Positions 1 through 7,647 of a stretch of 16,369 nt of DNA are shown here, one piece after another. The translations under genes were made by a program, and so were the position numbers. The notes below the pieces were generated by a model, which saw nothing but the letters and a program-made list of their open reading frames with translations, did no database searches and had not been told where the DNA came from. Within the stretch, counting starts at the first letter, position 1, and every line of letters begins with the position of its first letter. Origin of the DNA: Cytidiella melzeri (taxonomy: Eukaryota; Basidiomycota; Agaricomycetes; Polyporales; Irpicaceae); the NCBI GenBank assembly GCA_022592445.1, contig JABYQR010000614.1:1-16369 (forward strand), given 5' to 3'.

Positions 1-185
1 TCATGATAACACCCCCAACCTCCTCATTGCATCCACACAGGTGCAACTTGCTGTCGAGACCTCCATGTTCTTGCAAGGTGCAGTGGGAGACACCAGGTCA
101 GGAGTGCAGCAGATTCTATCTGATAAAAAGGCCCTTTGAGCTGAGCGTAAGCTCCAGGCCCAGCAGGTGAGGAATGGAGGTGTAC
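1..185 (+). pseudogene. Unassigned partial reading frame, glutamine-rich
   Basis: Plus-strand frame 2 is open from the window edge to a TGA at 137-139, then again to a TAA at 188-190 that lies in the neighbouring LTR. The readable peptide is rich in Gln, Leu and Ala (for example QQILSDKKAL before the stop and AERKLQAQQ after it) and could be a helical segment of an interrupted gene. I do not recognise the family. The opposite strand is also open (1-210) but shows no domain. The frame ends where the LTR at 186 begins, which suggests truncation by insertion. It may belong to a host gene or another transposon. Confidence 0.25.
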
Positions 186-808
186 TGTAACAGGTAAAGT
201 TACTACTCACCAGGTAAGTTGATAAAATTGGGGGAGTTGAGTGAGATATAAAGTGAGAGGTGTGGTGAGCAAAGTACTGAGAGGTACTGAGTAAACCAAT
301 TTCAACAGAGTGGATAAGACTGAGTGGATATGCCCACAGGAGTGCCTCTATATATACATGAAGGGGAGGACCCCAGGTACTACCCTAAGACCCCTAATAC
401 CTACATGAGTAAGCAAAGTAATCTACCTTACTAAGCATGCCCTATGCCCTAGTGGTGCCACTTCAATAATCAACTAATAGCAATTGTCCCTGACCCCATG
501 ACCTAGTTCCAAGACTAGACTTTTCCAGAAGGTTCTAAGAACTATGAAATCATCTACTAGAATATTCTGCACTATGACATCATAGTTCCCGGCATGTTCC
601 ACAAGGTTCCAGAGAGTTCTATCATGTGGTACACAGATAAGGAAAGGAGCACATCAGCGTATCAATGATGGAGTGCACATCAATTGATAGGCGCTGAAAT
701 GAGTGCTGGAATCAACGCCAGATAAGCGCTGGCTAAGCGCCTAAATATTCCCAATAATACCGTTGCCTGGTAAGGCAAGTCTTGTAGAAACATTGAAAAT
801 CTGTGACA
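186..808 (-). mobile_element. Solo LTR of a gypsy element (LTR-C type)
   Basis: The 623-bp block is bounded by TG...CA: it begins TGTAACAGG and ends CTGTGACA on the plus strand. Its right end (TTGTAGAAACATTGAAAATC) resembles the right end of the LTR at 9158-9710 (TTGTAGAAATATTGGAAAAA). Both also carry AGCGC/GGCGCCT-like blocks near that end and a TATATATA box (about 350-357 here). Orientation is minus. No PBS, polypurine tract or coding region adjoins it, so it is a solo LTR. GTAC is present on both flanks (182-185 and 809-812), a possible 4-bp target duplication, but GTAC is self-complementary and short, so chance is possible. The left boundary is less certain than the right. Confidence 0.55.
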
Positions 809-1415
809 GTACTACCCGCTATGTAGAACAGGAGGGGGTTGCTTACCTAGCCCAGTAAAGACCGAAAGGTGGAGATGGGGGGCTAGGAGCGTACATGCAG
901 CTGTTTATATAGACTTCAGAGCCTGTGCACAGACCAGACTTGGCATGAGGTTGTGTTGGAAGCAATAACAAAAGAACCACCTAAAGCAGAACAATAGCTA
1001 TTGTCTGGACTCTGCCAAGACCTCTACCCGTGAGAGAATGTATCTAAAAGGAGACCAGTTATTGTATTCCGTTCCCACACCTGTGAGAACATTCTTCCAT
1101 AGAGAGAACAACAGCAAAAGAACAATAGGAGTCCATGTGTATAGTATCTATGACATCCAACCCTAGCTATAGGCTGAGCCATGTAGTTGCAGCCATGTGG
1201 TCTTACATAAGCTGAGTCACGTACCAGGGTAATGTAGCAGCAAGTAATGTGACCATGCAGAGCATCTCAGCCATGTGATACAGGCACTTAATGGATGTGC
1301 ACAGGGTTTTGCAGAGAGGGTTTTAATACGTTGCAACTGGGTTGCAACCAGGTTTCAAAGGTAAAAATTAGAGGTAAAATGCAAATAGTAAGGGCTAGTT
1401 GGGCCATCCACGACA
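809..1415 (-). mobile_element. Decayed LTR-B, 3' LTR of truncated gypsy copy A
   Basis: The reverse complement starts TGTCGTGGATGG and matches the LTRs at 7216-7899 (same orientation) and 6467-7147 (opposite) over its whole length. It is more diverged, with many CpG sites changed to TpG or CpA. A minus-strand TATATAA-type box lies at 905-911. It stops at 809 where the solo LTR begins. About 70-110 bp of its own distal end, including the second copy of the CTAGCCCAGTAAAGACC motif, is absent. The polypurine tract and pol fragment to its right show that it is a 3' LTR. Confidence 0.8.
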
Positions 1416-1428
1416 TTGCCTCCCTCCT
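1416..1428 (-). other. Degenerate polypurine tract of gypsy copy A
   Basis: On the minus strand the bases read AGGAGGGAGGCAA directly before the LTR start TGTCG. The equivalent site at 7900-7912 reads AGGAGGGGGGTAA. This is the plus-strand priming site expected immediately upstream of a 3' LTR. Confidence 0.7.
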
Positions 1429-2276
1429 AAAATTGAGCGTCCTTGCGAAGCATCACTTTGCTGTGGTAATAGAGGTCTTCTACCTGTCTACAAAGATTCA
1501 GCAGAATTGTCCCAATTGTCTAGTCAGAAGGATGTTAGGAAGTTTCTCCCCCTCTGGTGTTGTTGACTCAATGTTACCCGTCAGTGTGATGTTCTTGAGA
1601 TATCCAGACCAATGTGTTTGCCTTCATCCCAGCTAAGATTGTATGTAGATGGATAGATTGTGCGAGGGAAAGCAGGGTCAGTCTGGGTATTAAATTCCCG
1701 AAGTGCAAGTGGAGATTCGCAAAAAGTGACACTTTGATGACCTGGGGCGCTCTGGGGTTTGCTTTGTAGAAGTTGTCAATCGCTTCTTGACTATTCTCAA
1801 GGTTTTCGACTGGTTCCCAGCTATTGTGTTCGTCTGAATACCCTTCCCATTTGACAAGGAATTGCAGTTTCTTCCATTGTCCGTGTAGCCTGCTGTCTAG
1901 CACCTTTTCAACAACATACTGCTCTTTTCCTTCTATGACAATAGGATCAGGAGGTGGAGGTACGTCTTTGCCATTGTGCCAGGAACTTAGACGGTTGATG
2001 TGGAAGACGGGGTGGAGTTGAAGATAGCTAGGCAGATCAAGTTTGTAGTTGAGATTGCCAATGTGTTTGATGACCTTGTATGGGCAGAGCTGTTGAGGAC
2101 CAAGTTTAGGGGTAGCCTGGTGGATCTGGACTTTCATAGCATTCAGCCAGACGATGTTGCCCACTTGGAAGACACATGCAGATTGCTTCTCAGATTTGTA
2201 GAGTTCCTTCATCTTTTCTTTGCTTAGACAAAGAGCTGCTTCTGTCTCTTTGCGCACTTGAGCCATGTTGTCAAGG
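1429..2276 (-). mobile_element. Truncated Ty3/gypsy (chromovirus) pol 3' end, copy A
   Basis: This is the pol tail of a chromovirus: integrase C-terminal (GPY/F-like) region, then a chromodomain, then about 145 bp of 3' untranslated sequence to the polypurine tract. It aligns by eye throughout with 7913-8766. The homology ends abruptly near 2276 (shared text up to GTTGTCAAGG on the plus strand), where LINE-derived sequence starts. Everything upstream in the element (gag, PR, RT, RH and the integrase core) is missing, so the copy is dead. At least 20 CpG sites of the 8065-8766 copy are TpG or CpA here. Confidence 0.8.
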
Positions 2277-2476
2277 AAGATCGCTGCTTCCTGGCTCCTT
2301 TGTTCTCCTGTATTGAATCTTCTTTTGTTGAGTACTTCCTCTCTTTCCTTCTTCATTCTTTCTATTTGTCTGGCTAACTTCAGTACATTCTTCTTTGCTA
2401 GTTGTCTGGCCGTTTCTAGGATGTCTTTTTTGAACAAGGCATGTCTTTTCTGTGGGTGGTCCAGTTCTTTGTTCAT
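1574..2476 (-). pseudogene. Chimeric ORF: LINE segment fused to gypsy integrase C-terminus and chromodomain
   Basis: The 300-codon frame has a true ATG at 2476. Residues 1 to about 67 are Lys/Arg/Glu-rich and helical (includes ARQIERMKKEREEVLN). They match in style and position the linker between endonuclease and RT in Tad1-like LINEs. From about residue 68 (DNMAQVRKETEAAL) the protein is the gypsy integrase tail: a GPY/F-like segment (KLGPQQLCPYKVI, the conserved G lost), LHPVFHINRLS, then a chromodomain (FLVKWEGYSDEHNSWEP, about residues 200-220). The tail ends in a 3' extension also seen in the copy at 8065. The fusion is in frame by chance or by selection; nothing indicates expression. 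I treat it as a junction of two dead elements. A chromatin-reading domesticated protein is the alternative and is unlikely. Confidence 0.6.
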
Positions 2477-3296
2477 GTGTTGGTAAGTTCTCCAGGAATT
2501 CTTTCCCTCTGTCTGCGACGTATTTTTGAAATGTTTTGTCCATTATTATAGCCTTTGGAATTACCCATCTTCCTTCTCCTACAAAGGGTAGCTTTTTATT
2601 GAGTAGCGATACTGGTACAATTTAGTGGTTGGATCTTATCCCTTCCATTGTATCTATAATCCAGTTTGTTGTGGTTCTGGCCAACGTTGGAGCCAGGTAC
2701 ATTCTATCTCATCTTGACATTGCCCTACCCAATTCTTGACTGAAGGTATACATTCTGGTATTTGGGTAGGTGTCTCTCCACACATCTGTTACATTCAGGT
2801 TCATACATAGGTCCTGGAGTGCATAGAACGGGCCCCTCAGGTCCATCCTCGCTGGTATGCGGTCTATTTTTTCTTTTACAATGTCAAAATTGCCAATCAT
2901 TGCATTGGGCTTCGGTGTCTCACCTGTTTTCCAGTATTCGTAGAGTTGCCTCCACATGGCCATGGTCATTTGGTGCATATACATTCAGGATTCTGAGCGT
3001 CACTACTTTATGCCAGGTCAGTGTCAGCATCAGTGCCCTCCCTGGTATCATCTCTTTAGTGTATACTTTTTCTACTTTAAGCCTCTCTTTGTTTACTACA
3101 AATGCCACCCCTTTTGATGCGCTTGCGCGTTCTGGTGGTTCTGAGTGCAAGATCAATGATCTTTTTCCAAAGAGGCTGTGGAGTTCTTCTACATAGGGTC
3201 TTGTTAGGTGCGTCACTTGGATTGCTATCACCGCTATTTTCTTTTCTCTGACTATCTGGTTGATTCTGAGCCATTCATTGTTGTGGCTTAGGTTTC
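2277..3296 (-). pseudogene. LINE (Tad1-like) endonuclease remnant
   Basis: Read on the minus strand from 3296, broken frames follow the order of a LINE ORF2 apurinic-like endonuclease. They run WLRINQIVREKKIAVIAIQ, then THLTRPYVEELHSLFG, GVAFVVNKERL, LRILNVYAPN, IGNFDIVKEKIDRIPARMD, and DRMYLAPTLA with a stop just before it. After this come GEGRWVIPKA and a basic helical linker. Catalytic signatures are damaged: the QETH-type motif reads QVTH, GDFN reads GNFD, and the final SDH reads SNH followed by a stop. At least three frame changes occur. The reverse transcriptase is absent because gypsy sequence replaces it at 2276. The upstream end is cut by the LTR at 3297. It is a non-functional fragment. 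Confidence 0.75.
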
Positions 3297-3651
3297 TGTC
3301 ATGGATGGCCCGACTAGCCCTTATTTTTTGTGTTTTACCTCTAGTTTATAGCTTGAAACCTACTTGAAACCCAGTTGCAGCCTAGCTTGCAACCCTCTCT
3401 GCACAAGCCCCTTGCACGTCTATTAAGCGCCCGTATCACGTGGCTTAGACGCTCCACACAGTCACATTACTTACTACTACGTCACACTGGCATGTGACTT
3501 AGCTTAAGTAAGCCCACATGGCTACAAGCACATGGCTCAGCCCATAGCTAGGGTTTGATGTCATAGATAACGTCCACATGGACTCCTTTTGTTCTTTCCC
3601 TATTGTTCTCTTTATGGAAGAATGTTCTTACAGGTGTGGGAATGGAATACA
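3297..3651 (+). mobile_element. LTR-B (plus orientation), first half, split by DNA transposon
   Basis: It starts TGTCATGGATGG and follows the LTR at 6467 closely, including the shared block around GCCCGTATCACGTGGCTTAG (CACGTG at 3437-3442). It breaks at 3651 and resumes at 5906/5909, with the DNA transposon between. The left flank is the LINE remnant, so this LTR probably inserted into, or recombined with, the LINE. Confidence 0.85.
3649..3651. repeat. Target-site duplication ACA (left copy)
   Basis: The uninterrupted LTR sequence (reverse complement at about 7545-7560) reads GGAATACAATAGTTGG. Here GGAAT-ACA precedes the transposon and ACA-ATAGTTGG follows it at 5906-5908. A three-base duplication is therefore visible directly. 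Confidence 0.85.
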
Positions 3652-3680
3652 CACCGCACATCAAGCTCCATTATTATTGA
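3652..3680 (+). repeat. Left terminal inverted repeat of the DNA transposon
   Basis: The 29 bases starting CACCGCACATCAAG match the inverted right end (5877-5905) at 23 of 29 positions without gaps, with 11 of the outermost 12 identical. Confidence 0.85.
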
Positions 3681-3889
3681 AAGATAGTTGTTAAATATCT
3701 TGAATATTATTTACCTATTGTGCAAATATCCTTGGTGCCCAATATTGGTGAGATATTCTGTAAGGAAATGTGGGGGACGTCAACAGCTAGCTGGATTGTC
3801 AGCCTGCACAAGCAGTTGCCTTATACAGATGTCATGTGCGAGCACGGGAACTTGGCTCGGAGATGTGCGAGATAACAATCCTGGCACAC

Positions 3890-4191
3890 GAGGGGCGGTT
3901 TGTCACGACAGTTCGAGACATCGAAGACCAACGCTGCCACCACCACTCTTGATCTCTTGCTAGTGAATGTATTCGCTGCGTTGAGTGATATTTACGGTGA
4001 GTGATATTCATGCGTAGAGAGTGAGCTGGAGGTGTGGCATGAGGGGTGGTTCGCCACAACAGTTCGAGACATCAAAGACCAATGCCGGCACCACCACTCT
4101 TGATCTCTTGCCAGTGAATGCATTTGCTGCGTTAAGTGATATTTACGGTGAGTAATATTCATGCGCAGAGAGTGAGCTGGAGGTGTGGCAG
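3890..4191 (+). repeat. Two tandem copies of a 151-bp unit
   Basis: Unit 1 spans about 3890-4040 and unit 2 about 4041-4191. Both run from GAGGGGYGGTT through CAGTTCGAGACATC, CACCACCACTCTTGATCTCT and GTGATATTTACGGTGAGT to GAGCTGGAGGTGTGGCA, differing at scattered bases. The offset is 151 bp, checked at both ends. The repeat lies in the left subterminal part of the DNA transposon. Short open frames crossing it are by-products of the repeat and show no domain. Confidence 0.9.
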
Positions 4192-4572
4192 CACCGGAGG
4201 TTGGACTCGCACGGAGTGAGACACTGAACAACTCACAATAACTACTTCAGCAGATTGATGGCGTACGAGCGACTCACAATAACTACTCCGCGAGGTGGCC
4301 ATGAGAGGCGGTTCGACATTCTATGTACCTTCATTGCACACCAACGAGGAGGTGCATAGAGGCTGCTGCCTGAGCAACATAGCACGGCGCGGCCCTTCAA
4401 ACCACCTCGGCAGTGTTATGGAATGGAGAGAGGCGGCCGAAGTTAGCCCTCGAGTTGCATGCTGGTTCCAGCGGACTGATGGTCTACTTGAAACTCAGGC
4501 ATACACAGGACAGCGAAGGAGAACGGTATTGGGAGTACCAGGTACACAAAGTGAGTTTTATAATGCATAGAT
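4192..4572. other. Transposon interior without recognised gene
   Basis: This stretch lies between the tandem repeat and the end of the coiled-coil reading frame. It holds a short direct repeat (ACTCACAATAACTACT at about 4231-4246 and 4272-4287). Plus-strand frames of 73 and 91 codons overlap one another here; neither shows a family motif, and I do not call either a gene. Confidence 0.5.
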
Positions 4573-5481
4573 TCAATGGATTCCATATGACTCCTTTCGC
4601 TTCTGAGCTCGCAACTCTCGTGGTGGACCAATAATTGGATAGTCTGCTCTTGTCTGGCGCAGGGAGGGATTGGCTGGAGGATTCATGGCGCAGGATGGAG
4701 GTGCCGTCGGCGGAAGGTGTGCAGTGTCTACTTTCAACACAATCTGGTCGAGCTCGCGGGTGAGCTTCTTCAATGACAATCGTACGTTCTGGGCTCGTGA
4801 GATGTCAGAGTAAGCATCTTTTGTGAGGTGGCTGCCACTAAGCTATTCCGCCATCTGGTTGAGGTGAGGTGCACCCTTTTCGAGGTTGTGCAAGGTACGT
4901 GCAATAGTCTCATTGTTTAACGCTTGCTTATTTGTGTGCTTCATCTTCTCGTTCACTGCAGTCAGGTATCCGTCCATCTCATTCAACCTCCGCCTTGCAT
5001 CTTTCAGGAGCTCATCCTGGCTGCCCAAAGTAGCCTGCAAGCCCTGCAGCAAGTCATTCATAGCGGCCATACTGTTGGAGATAGCCCTAGAGATACCAAG
5101 CCCACTGGTGCCATGAGTCAATGACGGACCAGACAAAGAGCGACACAAGGACAGCGGAGTTTGACTCTCAGTGGACGATGTATGCGAGGTTTCAGAGGGC
5201 GTGCGAATGGTTTGTGAAGGGGTAAAAGGGTTTCTGAAGCCACCATGAGGAGGTTGAGTGAAGCCGTGGTTGTGCAGAGACAGCTGAGTTGTATGCACAG
5301 AGGCTCGACGTTCAGATGTCAAGGTACGTCTGGCTGGTTTTGATACAACGCTTGGCTCAATTCGCGGACGTTTAGCAGGTGGCTGTCTATGCTCAGAGGA
5401 TGGAGGACCAGTAGCGGGGTTGACACCGGCCTCGGGAGGTTGGCAGTTGCGGGGCATGCCCGTTACTGATTGCCTTGACAT
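4573..5481 (-). pseudogene. Coiled-coil, Pro/Ser-rich transposon ORF with an internal amber stop
   Basis: The first ATG of the frame is at 5481 (the frame is open back to 5571 without an ATG). The N-terminal two thirds are low-complexity Pro/Ser/Thr with a basic cluster AKRPRIE, a possible nuclear localisation signal. The region around SMAAMNDLLQGLQATLGSQ to TIARTLHNLEKG is strongly amphipathic and probably a coiled coil. A TAG at 4843-4845 ends the main frame. The same frame then stays open to 4573 for about 90 more codons (helix KKLTRELDQIVLKV, then a Pro-rich tail). The stop is therefore either a mutation in a ~300-residue protein or a true end. No family is recognised. An N-terminal exon is possible: an ATG at 5564 in another frame is followed by a CTTTACAG acceptor-like site. 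It could be a DNA-binding accessory protein of the transposon, in the manner of CACTA second genes, or a captured host fragment. Confidence 0.5.
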
Positions 5482-5777
5482 TGAGAGTGCGCACACAGAC
5501 CTGGAGGTTGTCTGTAAAGGTGAGCACAATGGGGATTGTGGACAAGGTGCGTCTTTGCTGCCATGGTACCCTCACGCCTTGAGCTCACAGTTGCAGTCGT
5601 CCATCTTTTGCAGGAATAGAAGCTGTCAGTCAACTTGATATCAAGCTAGCCACGCGAACATCTCTTCAAATTTGGATTGTGAATGTTAATCTGCATGCTC
5701 ACGCGTGACTCGTTGACATTGATGGAACTTCGCGTTCAAGGTTTTTGGTGCCGACCGCCTTTGACGACAACAGCAAG

Positions 5778-5814
5778 TACATGATGTGTCTAGTTTTTGT
5801 TCTCACATCATGTA
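5778..5814. repeat. Perfect 11-bp hairpin near the right end of the transposon
   Basis: TACATGATGTG (5778-5788) and its exact complement CACATCATGTA (5804-5814) flank a 15-base loop. The stem contains the GATGTG/CACATC motif found in both TIRs, so it may be a pair of inverted protein-binding sites rather than an RNA structure. Confidence 0.6.
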
Positions 5815-5876
5815 TATGTATGTACAGCATGCATGCGCATATAGATCTGATATGCAGCCTATTCAGCACCTATTTC

Positions 5877-5905
5877 TCAATAATAGGAGAGGCTGATGTG
5901 TGGTG
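5877..5905 (-). repeat. Right terminal inverted repeat of the DNA transposon
   Basis: Inverted, it begins CACCACACATCAGCC and pairs with 3652-3680 (23 of 29 positions). It is followed directly by the second ACA duplication at 5906-5908. Confidence 0.85.
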
Positions 5906-6015
5906 ACAATAGTTGGTCTCCTTTTAGATAGATTCTCTCATGGGTAGAGGTCTTGGCAAAGTCCAGACAATAGCTATTGTTCTCCTTTAGGTAGTTCTTT
6001 TGTTCTTTCTTCACA
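5906..6015 (+). mobile_element. LTR-B (plus orientation), second half, truncated
   Basis: After ACA the sequence resumes the LTR text (ATAGTTGGTCTCCTTTTAGA, then GTTCTCCTTTAGGTAGTTCT). It follows 6815-6925 until about 6015, where similarity to the intact LTR is lost. The TATA box, R and U5 parts of this LTR are missing, so it was cut at its 3' side as well as split. Confidence 0.8.
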
Positions 6016-6466
6016 TGTTCTTTGGTTGTTGTGCCCCGTGGTCTGCTCGACTTCTGGTCTTTCCCTCTCACTATTTCTGTTTCATGTCTCTCTATCTCAT
6101 GTGGTTCTACTGGTTTCCTTTTGTTCTTAGAGCGCAATCTTATGGGTGTGTGGTTGGTGTAGAAGAGGGGGAAGTGGGTACTGCGGTATGATTCCCTCGC
6201 TGCTTGTCCCTACATTTCGTCTCCTTGGTTGTTTTCTAGTTTATGCATCCTGTAATTTATAGCATTTTTATAGCTTGTTCTCTTTTATTACCTCTCCTCA
6301 GTCCTTGAGTTGTTGTTGTGTGTGATGACAAGTTCTGGCTCCTCTCAGTGCCATGTCTACACTTTATTCCGTGTAGGTCTAGGGGAACCTTGTGTACTTT
6401 TGGTACACCTTATAGCAATGGCTATGAACGTCAGAAGGTCTTCCTGACTAGAGCTACCCTGGAAGG
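6016..6466. other. Unassigned stretch between two LTRs
   Basis: No domain is recognised. The minus strand has a basic, degraded frame (for example RLRSKNKRKPVEPHEIER around 6085-6140) that is open from about 6215 to 5877 and runs into the truncated LTR. Its Lys/Arg/Glu-rich composition and its position, on the far side of an LTR that interrupts the LINE, make it a candidate for the upstream part of the same LINE. I cannot show this from sequence alone. Confidence 0.35.
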
Positions 6467-7147
6467 TGTCATGGATGGCCTGACTAGCCCTTAATTTTCG
6501 CAATTTACCTCTTGTTTTTATCTGTAAAACTCCGGGCTGCAGCTCAGTTGCAACCTTCTCTGCACAAACTCCTTTGCACGTCTATTAAGCGCCCGTATCA
6601 CGTGGCTTAGACGCTCCACACAGTCACATTACTTGCTACTACGTCACACTAGCATGTGACTTAGCTTAAGTAAGACCACATGGCTACAAGCACATGGCTT
6701 AGCCCATAGCTAGGGTTTAATGTCATAGATGACGTCCACATGGACTACTTTTGTTCTGTCCTTATTGTTCTCTTTATGGAAGGATGTTCTCACAGGTGTG
6801 GGAATGGAATACAACAGTTGGTCTCCTTTTAGATAGATTCTCTCACGAGTAGAGTTCTTGGCAAGGTCTAGACAATAGCTGTTGTTCTCCTTTAGTAGTT
6901 CTTTTGTTCTTCATTCACACGGCTTCTTGCAAAGCCTGCCCTCAACATGGTCTGTGCACAGGTCCCTGAAGTCTATATAAGCAGCTACATGTACGCTCCT
7001 AGCCCCCATCTCGACCTCTTGGTCTTTACTGGGCTAGGTAAGCAAATCCCTCCTGTACTATATAGCTAGTAGTACCCAATACTAACTTGGTCTTTACTGG
7101 GCTAGCAACTTGCATAAAGTTTGATAGCTGGTGAGAGCATTGTGACA
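6467..7147 (+). mobile_element. Full-length LTR-B, plus orientation (left arm of palindrome)
   Basis: The 681-bp LTR starts TGTCATGGATGG and ends CATTGTGACA, so its ends are the 5-bp inverted pair TGTCA/TGACA. It holds CACGTG (6599-6604), TGACGTCC (6730-6737), a TATATAA box (6974-6980) and two copies of CTTGGTCTTTACTGGGCTAG 68 bp apart (7018-7037, 7086-7105). No coding region or polypurine tract adjoins it, and the 5-bp flanks (GAAGG, CAGAG) do not match. It is thus a solo LTR or the end of a rearranged element. Confidence 0.85.
6974..6980 (+). promoter_or_regulatory. LTR TATA box, plus strand
   Basis: TATATAA lies in the expected U3 position, about 170 bp before the LTR end. The opposite LTR has the same box on the minus strand at 7384-7390, so the two promoters point at each other. 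Confidence 0.6.
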
Positions 7148-7215
7148 CAGAGACAGGGCTTGACGTGACAAACAGGGACACGGTGTGGATGACGACGAGG
7201 AGGTGGTGGCAGGCG
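7148..7215. other. 68-bp spacer at the centre of the LTR palindrome
   Basis: It is not shared between the arms and matches nothing else recognised in the window. It contains GTGGATGACGACGAGGAGG and two TGACA/GACA words. It may be leftover target DNA or leader sequence of one of the elements. Confidence 0.5.
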
Positions 7216-7383
7216 TGAAGCACAATGCGTTCACCAGCTATCAAACTTATTCAGAAAGCTAGCCCAGTAAAGACCAAGTTAGTATTGGGTACTACTAGCT
7301 ATGTAGTACAGGAGGGGTTTGCTTACCTAGCCCAGTAAAGACCAAGAGGTCGAGATGGGGGCTAGGAGCGTACATGTAGCTGC

Positions 7384-7390
7384 TTATATA
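7384..7390 (-). promoter_or_regulatory. LTR TATA box, minus strand
   Basis: TTATATA on the plus strand, read TATATAA on the minus strand. It mirrors 6974-6980 across the palindrome. Confidence 0.6.
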
Positions 7391-7639
7391 GACTTCAGGG
7401 ACCTGCGCACAGACCATGTTGAGGGCAGGCTTTGCAAGAAGCCATGTGAACGAAGAACAAAAGGACTACTAAAGGAGAACAATAGCTTTTGTCTAGACCT
7501 TGCCAAGAACTCTATCCGTGAGAGAATCTATCTAAAAGGAGACCAACTATTGTATTCCATTCCCACACCTGTGAGAACATCCTTCCATAAAGAGAACAAT
7601 AAGGAAAGAACAATAAGGAGCCCATGTGGACAGTATCTA

Positions 7640-7647
7640 TGACGTCA
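7640..7647. promoter_or_regulatory. CRE-like palindrome TGACGTCA in the LTR
   Basis: This is a perfect ATF/CREB-type site in U3 of the minus LTR. The sister LTR has TGACGTCC at 6730-6737 and the decayed copy has lost it. Binding by a bZIP stress factor is inference from the known Atf1 control of Tf elements in fission yeast. Confidence 0.35.

Larger units (their letters stand above)
3652..5905. mobile_element. 2,254-bp DNA transposon with TIRs and 3-bp TSD, probably non-autonomous CACTA-like
   Basis: The element is delimited precisely because it interrupts an LTR whose intact sequence is present elsewhere in the window. Its ends are imperfect terminal inverted repeats beginning CACCGCACATC (left) and CACCACACATC (right, inverted), with an ACA duplication on both sides. 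TIRs starting CAC and a 3-bp duplication fit the CMC/CACTA (EnSpm) group known in fungi, but the canonical CACTA is CACCR here, so the superfamily is inferred. No transposase motif was recognised. The cargo is a 151-bp tandem repeat, a coiled-coil ORF on the minus strand, and terminal GATGTG/CACATC motifs. It is either a non-autonomous derivative or an element with an unfamiliar gene set. Confidence 0.8.

Noticed and set aside
1295..1636. Plus-strand ORF of 113 codons
   Set aside because: It is antisense to the LTR-B/polypurine tract and gypsy 3' end, has no motif, and recurs in part at 7917-8120 only because the two gypsy copies are homologous.
1574..2476. Domesticated host chromodomain gene
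   Set aside because: The C-terminal part aligns to the neighbouring gypsy copy right through its 3' untranslated region and LTR, so it is transposon debris unless selection can be shown.
2762..3196. Plus-strand ORF of 144 codons
   Set aside because: It lies antisense to the LINE endonuclease, whose motifs are clear on the minus strand.
3890..4191. CRISPR-like or satellite repeat
   Set aside because: There are only two long adjacent units with no spacers, in a eukaryotic transposon context. It is a simple tandem duplication.
4295..4634. Two overlapping plus-strand ORFs (91 and 73 codons) in the DNA transposon
   Set aside because: No domain, mutual overlap in different frames, and no supporting context. 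Possible but not supportable as genes.
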